From: Photobacterium swingsii
Lineage (GTDB): Bacteria > Pseudomonadota > Gammaproteobacteria > Enterobacterales > Vibrionaceae
Reading direction: 5' to 3'
NCBI RefSeq assembly: GCF_024346715.1
Contig: NZ_AP024852.1
Span: 3,100,001 to 3,164,000, forward strand
Length of the DNA: 64,000 bases
A model generated the notes under the pieces. That model saw nothing but the letters and a program-made list of their open reading frames with translations. It was not told the DNA's origin and searched no databases. Below are positions 31,639-42,260 of this stretch, in pieces (within the stretch, counting starts at the first letter, position 1; each line of letters begins with the position of its first letter). The translations under genes and the position numbers were made by a program.

Positions 31639-34484
31639 TAGGCAAACTTACGCTCTTCGCCTTCACCATCGATGTTGCTTACACAACGACCACATACTTC
31701 TTCGTGGCCTTCAATAGTGCCTACATCTGCAACATGGTGCCAACAACGGTCACACTTCGCAGCTTCAGATGCAGTAACAGTCACAAACAAGCCTTCAACG
31801 TCGGTTTCTTGTGCGCCAGCAGGCATGCTATCAGCAACAACAACAGCAGCTTTCGACGTTAGTAGTACGAAACGCAGTTCGTCTTCTAATGTATTCAGCT
31901 TGTCAGCCAGTGCTGCATTTGCGTGAAGTGTTACTTCTGCTTGTAGAGCACCACCGATAACTTTGTCTTTACGTGCGCCTTCAAGAAGCTTGTTCACTGC
32001 ACCACGAACTTGCTGAATTTCAGCCCAGAATTCGTTGTTCAGTTTTTCATCTTCAGCAAGACCGAATAGACCTTCAAACCACTCGCCAGTGAATACAAAC
32101 TTGTCACGTTGGCCTGGCATTTCATTCCAGATTTCATCAGCAGTGAATGACATGATAGGTGCCATCCAACGTACTAAGGCTTCAACGATGTAGTAAAGCG
32201 CAGTTTGACAGCTACGTTGTGCGTGGCCACCTTGTTTCGCTGTGTACTGACGGTCTTTGATTACGTCTAGGTAGAATGAACCCATTTCAACCGAACAGAA
32301 CTGCATTAGACGCTGTGTTACACCGTGTAGATTGTACTCGTCGTATGCTTTTACGATTTCTTCTTGTGCAGCCATCGCACGACCAACCGCCCAACGATCC
32401 AGTGCTACCATATCTTCTGGTGCAACTAGGTCTGTTTCTGGGTTAAAGCCGCTTAGGTTCGCTAGGAAGAAACGTGCTGTGTTACGAATACGACGGTAAG
32501 CGTCCGCAGAGCGTTTTAGGATTTCATCTGAAACCGCTACTTCACCAGTGTAATCCGTTGATGCAACCCATAGGCGAAGGATATCTGCGCCTAGTTTGTT
32601 CGTCACATCTTTCGGTGCAACAACGTTACCTACCGATTTCGACATCTTACGGCCCTGGCCATCAACAACGAAACCGTGGGTTAGTACTTGTTTGTACGGT
32701 GCCGTATCTTTCATTGCCACAGATGTGATCAATGAAGACTGGAACCAACCACGGTGTTGGTCAGAACCTTCAAGGTAAAGATCAGCAGAGTTACCATTAA
32801 ACTCTTCACGGCTATCAACAACAGATGCGTGAGTTACACCAGAATCGAACCATACGTCCAGTGTATCGAGCACTTTTTCGTAGTTCGCAGCGTCTGCTTC
32901 ACCCATTAGCTCTGCAGGATCAAGATCCCACCATGCTTGAATGCCTTGCTGTTCAACAAGTTGTGCAACTTTCTCGATCAACTCGTGAGAATTAGGGTGC
33001 AGTTCTTGTGTTTCTTTGTGTACGAATAGAGCAATTGGCACACCCCAAGTACGTTGACGAGAGATACACCACTCAGGGCGACCTTCGATCATCCCTTCGA
33101 TGCGGCTTTGGCCCCACTCAGGTAACCATTGTACGCTCTTAATTTCACCTAGCGCTTTCGTACGTAGGCCAGCTTTATCCATTGAGATGAACCACTGTGG
33201 CGTTGCACGGAAAATGATAGGTGTTTTATGGCGCCAGCAATGTGGGTAGCTGTGCTCGTAAGCATGGTGATGCAGCAGCGCACCGTGCTCTTTTAGTGTT
33301 TCGAGTACTGAATCATTCGCTTTAAATACGTGTTGACCTGCAAATAGTTCAGTATCAGGTAGGTAAACGCCGTTGCTACCAACAGGGTTCGCTACTTCTA
33401 GATCGTATTTTTGACCAACCGCGAAATCCTCTTGACCGTGGCCAGGGGCTGTGTGAACACAACCAGTACCAGATTCAGTCGTTACGTGATCGCCAAGAAT
33501 TACGGGCACATCGAAGCTGTAGAATGGGTGGTTAAAGCGAACTAGCTCTAAGTCTTCACCTTTACAGAAACCAAGGTTATGGAAGTGCTTAATACCTGCA
33601 CGATCCATCACATCTTTTGCTAATTCAGCAGCAACGATCAGACGGTATGCTTGCTGATTGTTTTCAGCATCCGCTTCAACTTGAACCAATACATACTCAA
33701 GATCGTCACGAACAGCAACTGCACGGTTTGCAGGTAGTGTCCAAGGCGTTGTTGTCCAGATAACGATAGATACGTCACCTTGACCTTGGTGGCCTTCAGG
33801 GCAAGAAAACTTAGCCACGGTTGCCGCTTCGTCTGCCGCTTTAAATTTCACATCAATTGATGGTGAAACTTTGTCTTGGTATTCCACTTCCGCTTCAGCC
33901 AATGCTGAACCACAATCAGTACACCAGTGAACAGGTTTAAAACCTTTCAGTAGGTGGTTGTTGTCTGCGATTTTACCCAAAGAACGAATGATGTTCGCTT
34001 CTGTTGCAAAATCCATTGTGCGGTAAGGCTTAGCCCACTCACCTAGTACACCTAGGCGAATGAAGCTTTCTTTTTGACCTTCAACTTGACCCGCAGCATA
34101 TTCACGACATTTTTCGCGGAATTCTGCAGCTGTCAGTTTACGACCTGGCTTGCCCCACTTTTTCTCTACCATTAATTCAATTGGTAGACCGTGGCAGTCC
34201 CAACCTGGTACGTACGGTGCGTCAAAGCCTGAAAGCGTCTTTGACTTAATAATAATGTCTTTAAGAATCTTATTTAGCGCGTGACCAATGTGAATATCAC
34301 CGTTGGCGTATGGAGGGCCATCGTGCAATACGAAGGATTTTTTACCCTTCTTAGCTTTACGAATTTCACCGTAAAGATCTTCATCATTCCAACGCTTAAG
34401 CATTGCTGGCTCACGTTGAGCTAGGTTGCCTCGCATCGGAAACCCTGTTTCAGGTAAATTCAGGGTATCTTTATAGTCGCTCAT
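31638..34484 (-). CDS. ileS: Isoleucyl-tRNA synthetase
   Basis: Class I aminoacyl-tRNA synthetase with an editing domain. The 948 residues match the bacterial type. Motifs are HIGH as [11 protein letters not shown] near residue 66, the editing-domain motif [13 protein letters not shown], and KMSKS as [12 protein letters not shown]. The C-terminal zinc finger has cysteine pairs CDRCW and CGRC. It follows ribF with a 5-nt gap and is coupled to lspA. Confidence 0.98.
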   Translation of the reverse strand: MSDYKDTLNLPETGFPMRGNLAQREPAMLKRWNDEDLYGEIRKAKKGKKSFVLHDGPPYANGDIHIGHALNKILKDIIIKSKTLSGFDAPYVPGWDCHGLPIELMVEKKWGKPGRKLTAAEFREKCREYAAGQVEGQKESFIRLGVLGEWAKPYRTMDFATEANIIRSLGKIADNNHLLKGFKPVHWCTDCGSALAEAEVEYQDKVSPSIDVKFKAADEAATVAKFSCPEGHQGQGDVSIVIWTTTPWTLPANRAVAVRDDLEYVLVQVEADAENNQQAYRLIVAAELAKDVMDRAGIKHFHNLGFCKGEDLELVRFNHPFYSFDVPVILGDHVTTESGTGCVHTAPGHGQEDFAVGQKYDLEVANPVGSNGVYLPDTELFAGQHVFKANDSVLETLKEHGALLHHHAYEHSYPHCWRHKTPIIFRATPQWFISMDKAGLRTKALGEIKSVQWLPEWGQSRIEGMIEGRPEWCISRQRTWGVPIALFVHKETQELHPNSHELIEKVAQLVEQQGIQAWWDLDPAELMGEADAANYEKVLDTLDVWFDSGVTHASVVDSREEFNGNSADLYLEGSDQHRGWFQSSLITSVAMKDTAPYKQVLTHGFVVDGQGRKMSKSVGNVVAPKDVTNKLGADILRLWVASTDYTGEVAVSDEILKRSADAYRRIRNTARFFLANLSGFNPETDLVAPEDMVALDRWAVGRAMAAQEEIVKAYDEYNLHGVTQRLMQFCSVEMGSFYLDVIKDRQYTAKQGGHAQRSCQTALYYIVEALVRWMAPIMSFTADEIWNEMPGQRDKFVFTGEWFEGLFGLAEDEKLNNEFWAEIQQVRGAVNKLLEGARKDKVIGGALQAEVTLHANAALADKLNTLEDELRFVLLTSKAAVVVADSMPAGAQETDVEGLFVTVTASEAAKCDRCWHHVADVGTIEGHEEVCGRCVSNIDGEGEERKFA

Positions 34485-34489
34485 TGATT

Positions 34490-35452
34490 CTAGATTCCGT
34501 TACTTGGGCGAAGTTGGACATTATTACGCTCAGACAGCCACACCCGTGCTGTTTGGGCATCTCGCTCAATTTGTGCTTTCAGCGCATCAAACGATTCGAA
34601 TTTTATTTCGTTGCGTAGCTTATGGTGCAACACAACTTCAATCTGACAACCGTATAAGTTACCAGTAAAATCAAACAAATGTACTTCTAACTGTTGGCGT
34701 ACACCGTTGACTGTTGGTCGATGACCAACATTAGCGACACCCGGGTAAGGGGCGCCATCTAAGCCAAAGACTTCAACCGCGTAGACACCAGAAACAGGCG
34801 ACACGCGTCGTTTCAAGGGCACATTTGCCGTTGGAAAGCCAATGGTTCGGCCTAGTTTGCGTCCGTGGGATACTCGCCCACACACACTATAAGGTCGTCC
34901 TAGCATGGTTGATGCTGATGTTAACTCGTCATTTGCTAATGCTTGACGAATCGCGGTACTGCTCACACGTTGGGTTGATACACAAAAACTCTGCGTACTT
35001 ACCACTTCGAAACCCCATTCGCGGCCAGCCGCTTGTAGCATTTCAAATGTGCCGCTTCGACCTTGACCAAAGCGAAAATCATCACCAACTACCAGAAACT
35101 TAACACCCAATTGCTCAACCAACAAGCGACGAACAAAGTCACGCGGGGTCATATTGGCAAAATGGGCATTAAAATTGATGCAAAGCAAACGCTCGACACC
35201 CACTTTTTTCAATTGCTGATATTTATCACGAAAACGCGTTAACCGTGCGGGCGCTTTATCACCAGCAAAAAGTTCTAACGGTTGAGGCTCAAAAGACATC
35301 ACCGTTGCTGGTAGCGACATAGATTCCGCTTTGGCAATCACCTGACGTAACACCGCCTGATGACCCAAATGGACACCATCAAAATTGCCAATCGTCAGAA
35401 CACAACCGTGATGACGAGGCTTTATATTATGTATTCCTCGGATTAATTCCAT
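34490..35452 (-). CDS. ribF: Bifunctional riboflavin kinase/FAD synthetase
   Basis: Phosphorylates riboflavin to FMN and adenylylates it to FAD. The 320 residues show the nucleotidyltransferase motif [18 protein letters not shown] and [16 protein letters not shown] in the N-terminal half. The flavokinase motifs [13 protein letters not shown] and [13 protein letters not shown] are in the C-terminal half. It lies between murJ and ileS, the conserved order. Confidence 0.97.
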   Translation of the reverse strand: MELIRGIHNIKPRHHGCVLTIGNFDGVHLGHQAVLRQVIAKAESMSLPATVMSFEPQPLELFAGDKAPARLTRFRDKYQQLKKVGVERLLCINFNAHFANMTPRDFVRRLLVEQLGVKFLVVGDDFRFGQGRSGTFEMLQAAGREWGFEVVSTQSFCVSTQRVSSTAIRQALANDELTSASTMLGRPYSVCGRVSHGRKLGRTIGFPTANVPLKRRVSPVSGVYAVEVFGLDGAPYPGVANVGHRPTVNGVRQQLEVHLFDFTGNLYGCQIEVVLHHKLRNEIKFESFDALKAQIERDAQTARVWLSERNNVQLRPSNGI

Positions 35453-35533
35453 GTACCGCTTGCTATTTCGCTAAGTTAAATTTCAAAATTCACGATAAAA
35501 ACTGGCGGATTATATACTACTCCGCCCTGTCAA

Positions 35534-37093
35534 TCAGCTATCAGTGCGAAGATGATGAGGACGAATGCCTAAAATCATCACAATAACCAAATAAACCGAG
35601 GCGCCAACCGCGATCAATCCCGATAGCCACATAACGCGATGACTCAAGCTCCAACTTAACCATTCACTCATTGCAGGCATCAAGCATAATAGTGCCGCCA
35701 CCATAGCAACACCACCAATCGCAAGGCGTGCCACAAACATCAGGGTCGTTTTGGTTACTCGGTACACGTTTGCAATATGTAGACCACGGTATAGCAGTGC
35801 TGCATTCACGAAAGCCGACAGTGCCGTTGCCATCGCTAAACCAACATAACCATAGAAATACGCAAAAATTGCATTAAAGAACATGTTGGTGATCATCGCA
35901 ATAATACCAAAGCGTACTGGTGTCTTGGTATCTTGCCTTGCGTAATAACCTGGTGCTAGCACTTTTATCAACATAAAATTTAAAAGGCCCGATGCGTAAG
36001 CCAATAAAGACATGGATGCTTGCTGCACGTCATTCGGGGTAAATTCGCCACGCATGAAGAGCACCATTAGCATTGGCTTGGCCAACACCATTAACCCTAA
36101 CATAGCGGGAATACCCAGCAGCAATACCATACGCACGCCCCAGTCCATAGTGCTGGCAAACTGACCCGAGGTTTTTTCTACGTGTTTACGCGACAGCGCA
36201 GGCAAAATCACTGTGGCGATCGCAATGCCAAATAGCCCTAGCGGAAACTCTAATAAACGATCCGAGTAATACAACCAACTGATCGAGCCTGTCGCGAGGA
36301 AGCTGGCAATAAAGGTATCAAACAATAAATTGATTTGACTAACAGATACACCAAACAAGGCTGGGATCATCAAAGTGCGGATTTTGGTTACCCCTGGATC
36401 ATTCCAGCCCCATTGCGGACGCACCAAGGCCCCTTCTTTTATAAGGAAAGGAATTTGGAATAAAAACTGAATCAAACCACCAAGAAATACACCGATCGCT
36501 AAGCCTATTTCTGGTTGAGCTAACTGCGGCGATAAAAACCATGCACAACCAATGATAGCGACATTTAAAAACACTGGGGTAAAGGAAGAAACCGCAAACT
36601 TACCTAAGGTATTAAGGATGGCACCAGATAAAGCAACAAAGGTAATGAACCATAAATAAGGAAAGGTGATTTTTAGGAGTAAACTCGCTAATTCAAATTT
36701 AGGCGCTGCAGGGCCATCGTTTAACCAGTCAATAAACCAACCCGCACCAAACAGCGCTGTCACTGCCCCCGAACCTAAAATCCCCAATAACGTCACAATA
36801 GACACCAGTACGCCCAAGGTACCTGATGCTTTGGCAATCAGCTGACGGGTTTTATCCATGTCACCGGTTGCATGATATTCCGTCAGCACAGGAACAAACG
36901 CCTGAGAAAAAGCCCCTTCAGCAAATAGACGGCGTAAAAAATTGGGAATTTTATTCGCGAAAAAGAAAACATCGGCGGCAGCACCAGCTCCCATCAAGTT
37001 CGCAACCACGACATCTCGGACCAAACCAAGCACTCGAGAAACCAAAGTCATGGCGCTAACTATCAGTCCTGAGCGTAAAAGACGCTTACTCAC
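35534..37093 (-). CDS. murJ: Lipid II flippase MurJ
   Basis: MOP-superfamily transporter that flips lipid II across the inner membrane. The 519 residues have about 14 predicted membrane segments. The N-terminal part SAMTLVSRVLGLVRDVVVA and the region FFANKIPNFLRRLFAEGAFS are the family signatures, with essential arginines in the latter. The start is GTG at 37093 with AGG upstream. It heads the cluster leading to ribF and ileS and diverges from rpsT. Confidence 0.97.
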   Translation of the reverse strand: MSKRLLRSGLIVSAMTLVSRVLGLVRDVVVANLMGAGAAADVFFFANKIPNFLRRLFAEGAFSQAFVPVLTEYHATGDMDKTRQLIAKASGTLGVLVSIVTLLGILGSGAVTALFGAGWFIDWLNDGPAAPKFELASLLLKITFPYLWFITFVALSGAILNTLGKFAVSSFTPVFLNVAIIGCAWFLSPQLAQPEIGLAIGVFLGGLIQFLFQIPFLIKEGALVRPQWGWNDPGVTKIRTLMIPALFGVSVSQINLLFDTFIASFLATGSISWLYYSDRLLEFPLGLFGIAIATVILPALSRKHVEKTSGQFASTMDWGVRMVLLLGIPAMLGLMVLAKPMLMVLFMRGEFTPNDVQQASMSLLAYASGLLNFMLIKVLAPGYYARQDTKTPVRFGIIAMITNMFFNAIFAYFYGYVGLAMATALSAFVNAALLYRGLHIANVYRVTKTTLMFVARLAIGGVAMVAALLCLMPAMSEWLSWSLSHRVMWLSGLIAVGASVYLVIVMILGIRPHHLRTDS

Positions 37094-37226
37094 AAAAAAA
37101 CCTCATAAAAGATAGCCCAGAAAGGTGACTTACGGGGCAAAATGCTGGTAAAATCTGCCGCCATATTAACCGTGTTATTCCGTAAGTGCCAACTTCATGG
37201 GCTTGACGGTTATTTACACAAATCAT

Positions 37227-37255
37227 TTGACAATCTTTCGCTTTGTTGGCATAGT
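37227..37255 (+). promoter_or_regulatory. Sigma-70 promoter for rpsT
   Basis: A perfect TTGACA (37227-37232), a 17-nt spacer and CATAGT (37250-37255, 4 of 6) are followed by the GC-rich discriminator CCTCGGCC. The start of transcription should lie about 40 nt before the rpsT start codon. Confidence 0.7.
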
Positions 37256-37303
37256 CCTCGGCCTTAAATTGTCACCGTACCAAAGAATTTGGGAGTTACA
37301 CCC

Positions 37304-37564
37304 TTGGCAAATATCAAATCTGCTAAGAAACGTGCACTAACTTCAGAAAAACGTCGCCAGCACAACGCTAGCCGTCGTTCTATGATGCGCACTTTCTTCA
37401 AAAAAGTTATCGCTGCTATTGAAGCTGGCAACAAAGAAGCTGCAACTGCTGCTTTCGTTGAAATGCAACCTGTTATGGATCGTATGGCTACTAAAGGCCT
37501 AATCCACAAAAACAAAGCTGCACGTCACAAAGCTCGCCTAGCGGCTAAAATCAAAGCTCTTTAA
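37304..37564 (+). CDS. rpsT: 30S ribosomal protein S20
   Basis: Binds 16S rRNA early in 30S assembly. I place the start at TTG 37304 ([20 protein letters not shown]), with GGGAG eight nt upstream, giving 86 residues as expected for S20 (87 in E. coli). E. coli rpsT also uses UUG, which is tied to its autoregulation. [17 protein letters not shown] and [16 protein letters not shown] are diagnostic. The gene diverges from murJ. Confidence 0.97.
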   Translation: MANIKSAKKRALTSEKRRQHNASRRSMMRTFFKKVIAAIEAGNKEAATAAFVEMQPVMDRMATKGLIHKNKAARHKARLAAKIKAL

Positions 37565-37587
37565 TAGAGACTTGGTTTTACAGCGAT

Positions 37588-37616
37588 AAAAAAACCGGCA
37601 CTAAGCCGGTTTTTTT
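37588..37616. terminator. Terminator between rpsT and hlyU
   Basis: A7-CCGGC-ACTAA-GCCGG-T7 forms a symmetric hairpin just after the rpsT stop. It can also serve hlyU, which ends 20 nt away on the other strand. Confidence 0.9.
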
Positions 37617-37635
37617 GTGTCTGTAATTCATGTTT

Positions 37636-37929
37636 TCAATGACAGTACATATTGTGCAGCAATTGAATCATCGCACGGACTTCCTCACTCTTTAAGCGGT
37701 AATACACCGTTTGTGACTCTTTCCGCGTATCAACCAAGCCATCACGCCTTAGCCACGCTAAGTGTTGAGATAATGCAGATTGGCTCAACTGAAGCTTTTC
37801 GCACATCGTCCCGACGGACATTTCCCCTTCTAGCAAATAGCATAGAATAAATAAACGTCTTTCGTTTGCCATGGCTTTGAGTAATACGACTGCCTGCCCA
37901 GCATTCTGCTCCATTCGTTGCAGATCCAT
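37636..37929 (-). CDS. hlyU: HlyU-type ArsR-family transcriptional regulator
   Basis: Winged-helix dimeric regulator. The 97 residues closely resemble Vibrio HlyU: AVVLLKAMANERRLFILC, the recognition helix QLSQSALSQHLAWLRRDGLV and TVYYRL. No ArsR-type metal-binding motif CVC is present. Cysteines lie at 30, 43 and 96; HlyU proteins are thought to sense redox or reactive sulfur through two cysteines, and Cys30 with Cys96 would be the candidates here. In vibrios HlyU relieves H-NS silencing of haemolysin or toxin genes. The position between nhaR and rpsT matches my recollection of V. cholerae. Confidence 0.9.
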   Translation of the reverse strand: MDLQRMEQNAGQAVVLLKAMANERRLFILCYLLEGEMSVGTMCEKLQLSQSALSQHLAWLRRDGLVDTRKESQTVYYRLKSEEVRAMIQLLHNMYCH

Positions 37930-38002
37930 ATTCTCACCACTAATTTAAGTTAACGCTAATATACTTAAATACTAAGTGACTTAACGGCAAAAATCCATGA
38001 AA

Positions 38003-38026
38003 AAATAGCGCTAATTAGCGCTATTT
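38003..38026 (-). terminator. Terminator overlapping the end of nhaR
   Basis: Perfect palindromic stem AAATAGCGCT / AGCGCTATTT (38003-38012 with 38017-38026) with loop AATT, followed on the minus strand by TTTT. Its first arm includes the nhaR stop codon. Confidence 0.85.
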
Positions 38027-38908
38027 AAACAACTTTCCAAAGTTTGCTTCACATATTTTTTTCACCGCAGGGTGCATGATCATCCGCTCAGCAAAAATAA
38101 CGTAATACTCTTCTTTAATTTCTTTTACTCGCTTCACTTCGCGAATGTTGTTTGACTCTTCGATCTCTTCGGCATAGATAGATGGCGCGACAAACATAGA
38201 CTGATGGTAAGCGCCAAACGCTTTCATCAGCGCGGCATCATCAAACTCACCCAAGATATTAGGCGTTATCCCTTGTTGATCAAACCACTGATGCAGCTTG
38301 CGTCCCATCGCTGTACGACGGCCAGGGATCAAGAGCTTAAAGTCTTCAATGCAGGCAGGAAAGTGAAGCGTGCGCTCAGGCTTAGAGCAGAAAAAACTCA
38401 TGCTCGATTCGCCCAATTTCTTACTATAAAGCCCTGGACTTTGGGTTGAATCTACCGGGCAATCGGACAAGATCATATCCAACTTATGCAGCGATAGCTG
38501 CTCAAGTAGCATTTCATGGGTAGATTCATAGCAACGCAGATGAATACGCTCATCTTCTGGAATGCCTTCCAATAGCACCTTACTGACAAGTCGCTTCGAC
38601 AGTGCATCAGCAACACCAACTTCCAGCAATTGATTCTCACGCTGGGTATAGTTGACGATATCCAGCATCTCGTAGCTAAGATCAAACATCTTATCGGCGT
38701 ACTTAAAAACCAGCTGCCCCAGCTCCGTTGGCTCAATATTGCGTCCAACACGCTTGGTCAGCTTCCCTTTCATTCGTTCTTCTAACGCACGAATTTGCCC
38801 TGTTACCGTTTGGGGCGCGAGAAAGAGTGCATCAGCCGCCTTAGTGACAGACCCTTGCTTGCAGACCATCCAGAAGTAATACAGGTGGTTATAATTAAGA
38901 TGAGACAT
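38021..38908 (-). CDS. nhaR: LysR-type activator NhaR
   Basis: Na+-responsive transcriptional activator of nhaA. The 295 residues start [20 protein letters not shown], the characteristic NhaR N-terminus, with a helix-turn-helix [25 protein letters not shown]. The effector domain ends [16 protein letters not shown]. It lies downstream of nhaA and a small exported protein gene, separated by a terminator, so it may have its own promoter. E. coli has the same nhaA-nhaR pairing. Confidence 0.96.
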   Translation of the reverse strand: MSHLNYNHLYYFWMVCKQGSVTKAADALFLAPQTVTGQIRALEERMKGKLTKRVGRNIEPTELGQLVFKYADKMFDLSYEMLDIVNYTQRENQLLEVGVADALSKRLVSKVLLEGIPEDERIHLRCYESTHEMLLEQLSLHKLDMILSDCPVDSTQSPGLYSKKLGESSMSFFCSKPERTLHFPACIEDFKLLIPGRRTAMGRKLHQWFDQQGITPNILGEFDDAALMKAFGAYHQSMFVAPSIYAEEIEESNNIREVKRVKEIKEEYYVIFAERMIMHPAVKKICEANFGKLFK

Positions 38909-38929
38909 CCGTTATTTCATTGCCATAAT

Positions 38930-38970
38930 AAAAAACCCCAGACATGCAGCTTACGCGGCACATCTAGGGT
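38930..38970 (-). terminator. Terminator after the nhaA-small protein unit
   Basis: On the minus strand a 12-bp stem, CCCTAGATGTGC with GCATGTCTGGGG (several G-U pairs), is followed by TTTTTT. It separates the nhaA unit from nhaR. Confidence 0.8.
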
Positions 38971-39036
38971 CTTCAACTTTATCTACTATTTTTCAGGCAA
39001 TGAAAGCAGTTTTCAACAAATCTGTGTTTTAACTAC

Positions 39037-39300
39037 TCAGTTCGTTGCTTGGACAGCCTTTTTTTCATCCTGAAGGGTTTTACGATAACGCTCTCCTACT
39101 CGCTGCTCCAGTGCACGTGAACGGAACGAATCATCCTGTTCCGTCAACACTGTTGTAGTCGCTGCCTTACCGTGGCTAACACCAGCTAAATAAGCCTGAC
39201 AAAGTTCCGTTTCATCGCTAGAGGTACAGTTTGTATAATCAGGAACAGCCATCGCTGTTGATGATGCCAGTACCATTGCAGTGAGAAGATAACGTTTCAT
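39037..39300 (-). CDS. Small exported protein of unknown function next to nhaA
   Basis: I do not recognise a named family. The 87 residues start with a clear signal peptide, MKRYLLTAMVLASSTAMA, cleaved before VPDYTN. Two cysteines at 25 and 34 may form a disulfide in the periplasm. The rest is polar and probably helical, ending QDEKKAVQATN. Its start codon lies one nt after the nhaA stop, so it is almost certainly translated from the same mRNA. A role linked to Na+/H+ exchange or pH stress is only suggested by context. Confidence 0.75.
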   Translation of the reverse strand: MKRYLLTAMVLASSTAMAVPDYTNCTSSDETELCQAYLAGVSHGKAATTTVLTEQDDSFRSRALEQRVGERYRKTLQDEKKAVQATN

Positions 39301-39301
39301 A

Positions 39302-40459
39302 TTACGCCTCCGATTTAGGTAGCACGCGGTCTAGCATCATGTAGCCCACAATGGCTGCTACCGTTGACCCAACTAAAATACCTAAACGAGAGTAGGTGTT
39401 GAAGTCTGCTGGCGCGCCAGCAAAGGCCAATGAAGAAATAAAAATCGACATGGTGAAACCGATACCACACAGCACTGACACCGCAAAGATATGCTTGAAG
39501 TTAATGCCATCAGGTAGCGTCGCAACACCGCCTTTTACTGCTAAGTAACTTGCCGTAAAGATACCTAGCGGTTTACCAATGAATAGGCCCAGTGCAATAC
39601 CAACCGGTAACATGCCTGTCATGCCATCCACAGATACACCGTCCAATGAGATACCTGCGTTTGCAAAGGCAAAGATAGGTAAAATCAAGAAAGCGACGTA
39701 TGGGTGAAGCACATGCTCAAGATGCTTCAGTGGTGAATGCTTGTCTGAGCGACCATCTTTACCACTTAGTGGGATCGCAAAGCCTAATACCACACCAGCA
39801 AGTGTTGCGTGTACACCAGACTTAAGTACGCTGAACCACAAGATCGCACCCACAATTAAGTAAAGGGATATCTTAGTCACGTTCTTCGCATTCATGATAA
39901 ATAGCGCCGCAGTTGAAGCAAATGCAACCGCCAATGCCCACGTTGATAAGTCGCTGCTGTAGAACAAGGCAATAATGACGATAACACCAAGGTCATCAAT
40001 AATTGCCAGCGCAAGCAGGAAGACTTTTAGGCTCACAGGGACACGTTTGCCCAGTAACGCCATAATACCCAAAGCAAATGCAATATCCGTTGCAGCAGGG
40101 ATCGCCCAGCCTGTAATGGCAACAGGATCAGAGTAGTTAAACAGTACATAGACTAGCGCTGGCGCAATCATACCGCCGACAGCTGCTAATGCAGGGAAAA
40201 TCGCTTTTTCTTTCGTATTAAGCGCACCTTCAATAAGTTCGCGCTTTACTTCCAATCCGATAAGCATGAAGAAGATAGCCATCAAGCCATCATTGATCCA
40301 ATGCTCTACAGATAGGCCAGCTACATAGGAATGAAGCGTACCAGAGTAAACTGATTGTAGTGGTGAGTTCGCAATAATCATTGCGATAGCTGCTGCGATG
40401 ATAAGGATAATACCGCCAGCAGACTCTAATTTTAAAAATTTACGAATCGCATCGGTCAT
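39302..40459 (-). CDS. nhaA: Na+/H+ antiporter NhaA
   Basis: Inner-membrane antiporter that exports Na+ in exchange for two H+. The 385 residues match the family (388 in E. coli). The ion-binding aspartate pair is visible in [17 protein letters not shown], and [16 protein letters not shown] is the unwound TM4 region. Twelve membrane segments are expected. It is followed directly by a small exported protein gene and then by its likely activator nhaR. Confidence 0.98.
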   Translation of the reverse strand: MTDAIRKFLKLESAGGIILIIAAAIAMIIANSPLQSVYSGTLHSYVAGLSVEHWINDGLMAIFFMLIGLEVKRELIEGALNTKEKAIFPALAAVGGMIAPALVYVLFNYSDPVAITGWAIPAATDIAFALGIMALLGKRVPVSLKVFLLALAIIDDLGVIVIIALFYSSDLSTWALAVAFASTAALFIMNAKNVTKISLYLIVGAILWFSVLKSGVHATLAGVVLGFAIPLSGKDGRSDKHSPLKHLEHVLHPYVAFLILPIFAFANAGISLDGVSVDGMTGMLPVGIALGLFIGKPLGIFTASYLAVKGGVATLPDGINFKHIFAVSVLCGIGFTMSIFISSLAFAGAPADFNTYSRLGILVGSTVAAIVGYMMLDRVLPKSEA

Positions 40460-40946
40460 TGACCGTCACTCCTTTGCACAAAAACAATTTTCACAACATA
40501 GATTGTGTTTCATTAGTGTAGTCGGCAAAGCCGCTACCTGAACAATCGTTTGTTTAGAGCTAATACATCGTAAATTCCGAATAATTAGACCTATAACCAA
40601 GTAATATCCGCAGAATAAATTTTCATGCAATTTGTGAGTGTCATATTTCTTCGCTAGAAATGAAATATTTGCGATTTTTTATCACCAACCTGAATAATTT
40701 TCACAGAATAATAAACCAAATCGTAACACCACTAAACAAGCATAAAAAACTTACATAATCATAACCTTACAAGACAAAGCTAAAACTTGCCATTAAAAGT
40801 CAAATACACCTACCGCTCACAAAGTAAGCACAAAAATGCCTTGTAATTAAAAGTGTCATATTTCTGAAATATTAGCCCTCTACCATCGCCGCAGAATTCA
40901 ACAAAATGACACCCAAACGACATCCTATTGTCATGGAGAAATGATT
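40460..40946. promoter_or_regulatory. nhaA/nptA divergent intergenic region with 14-bp direct repeat
   Basis: A 487-bp AT-rich region with no credible ORF. AGTGTCATATTTCT occurs exactly twice, at 40637-40650 and 40852-40865. The second copy continues as GAAAT, giving GTGTCATATTTCTGAAAT (40853-40870), which matches about 14 of 18 positions of the Pho box consensus. PhoB control of nptA, a phosphate transporter gene, would be logical but is inferred. Confidence 0.4.
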
Positions 40947-42089
40947 ATGAATACCCAAGCCACTACTGCTGCGCCACAAAACAGCTCTATGCGTTGGGTC
41001 CGCTGGGCTAACCTAGCGTTCATGCTGTACATTCTGCTCGTTGCTGTATCTATGGTCAGCAGCGGCTTTAAATGGTCTGTTGGTGAACAAGCAAAAACCT
41101 TATTTGAATTTGCGTCTCACCCAATTGCAGGCCTAATGATTGGTCTAACCGCGACTGCGCTGATCCAATCATCAAGCACAGTGACATCAATCATTGTTGG
41201 TCTAGTAGCAGGTGGTTTACCTGTAGAAACTGCTATTCCAATGGTTATGGGTGCCAACATTGGTACAACACTAACCAACACCTTGGTAAGCCTAGGGCAT
41301 GCTCGCTGTAAAGAAGAGTTCCGTCGCGCGTTCGCAAGTGCAACCGTTCACGACTTCTTTAACTTGCTAGCCGTTGCTATTTTCTTACCACTAGAAATGA
41401 TGTTCGGTTTACTTGATAAGATTTCAACTTGGTTAGTGACCCCATTCATGGGTGCTGGCGACATGAGCATGAAGGGCCTGAACTTCATGAAGCCATTAAC
41501 ACAACCAGCTGTTAACCTTGTAAAGGGCCCGCTAGAAGCATTGGGTACTATGGGTGGCGTGGCACTTATCTTTATTGGTATTGCACTTATCTTCATCGCA
41601 ATTACCGCTATGGGTAAGCTGATGCGTAGCCTTATGGTTGGCCGTGCAAAAGATATCCTTAAGAGTGCAATTGGTCGTGGTCCACTGCACGGTATCGCTT
41701 CAGGTACTGTCGTGACTATCCTTGTTCAGTCGTCTTCTACGACAACAAGTTTGATGGTACCACTTGTAGGTACAGGTGTACTGAAAGTACGTGACGTTTA
41801 CCCGTTCACACTTGGTGCAAACATTGGTACTTGTATCACGGCATTGCTTGCAGCAACGGCTATCTCTGGTGATAACGCAGTATTTGCACTGCAGATTGCA
41901 TTGGTACACTTAGCCTTCAACATTCTGGCGACTGTATTTATCTTTGGTATCCCGTTCCTACGTGAATTACCGCTTAAAGGTGCATTCTACCTAGGTGACT
42001 TAGCAACCAAGAGCAAGGCTGCCGTATTCGGTTACATCAGCTTAGTCTTCGGTGTGCTACCACTAACAATCCTAGGCCTAACTGCTTAA
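40947..42089 (+). CDS. nptA: Na+/phosphate symporter NptA
   Basis: Sodium-coupled phosphate importer of the SLC34-like family. ATG 40947 is preferred over the in-frame ATG at 40941 because GGAG then lies 8 nt upstream; this gives 380 residues. The duplicated QSSST signature is present twice: TALIQSSSTVTSIIVGLVAGG and ILVQSSSTTTSLMVPLVGTG. MVMGANIGTT and TLGANIGTC follow the respective repeats. The Vibrio homologue NptA has demonstrated Na+/Pi transport. It diverges from nhaA, so the sodium gradient links both transporters. Confidence 0.95.
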   Translation: MNTQATTAAPQNSSMRWVRWANLAFMLYILLVAVSMVSSGFKWSVGEQAKTLFEFASHPIAGLMIGLTATALIQSSSTVTSIIVGLVAGGLPVETAIPMVMGANIGTTLTNTLVSLGHARCKEEFRRAFASATVHDFFNLLAVAIFLPLEMMFGLLDKISTWLVTPFMGAGDMSMKGLNFMKPLTQPAVNLVKGPLEALGTMGGVALIFIGIALIFIAITAMGKLMRSLMVGRAKDILKSAIGRGPLHGIASGTVVTILVQSSSTTTSLMVPLVGTGVLKVRDVYPFTLGANIGTCITALLAATAISGDNAVFALQIALVHLAFNILATVFIFGIPFLRELPLKGAFYLGDLATKSKAAVFGYISLVFGVLPLTILGLTA

Positions 42090-42116
42090 GTTTGATTACT
42101 GCTGTATACCGATAAC

Positions 42117-42155
42117 AAAAAGCCCCGTGAGATTGAGTCTCACGGGGCTTTTTTA
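42117..42155. terminator. Bidirectional terminator between nptA and thyA
   Basis: A 12-bp perfect stem AGCCCCGTGAGA / TCTCACGGGGCT (42121-42132 with 42138-42149) is flanked by A-rich and T6 runs. It lies between convergent genes; thyA ends 106 nt away. Confidence 0.93.
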
Positions 42156-42260
42156 ATGCTTGTCACTTAGCGCTATAACGAATCCACGAAAAGAATATTC
42201 ATTCTTGTGAGCACTAAAGTGACTCCACAAAACAGCAAATAACGAAACTGTGCGACGGTT

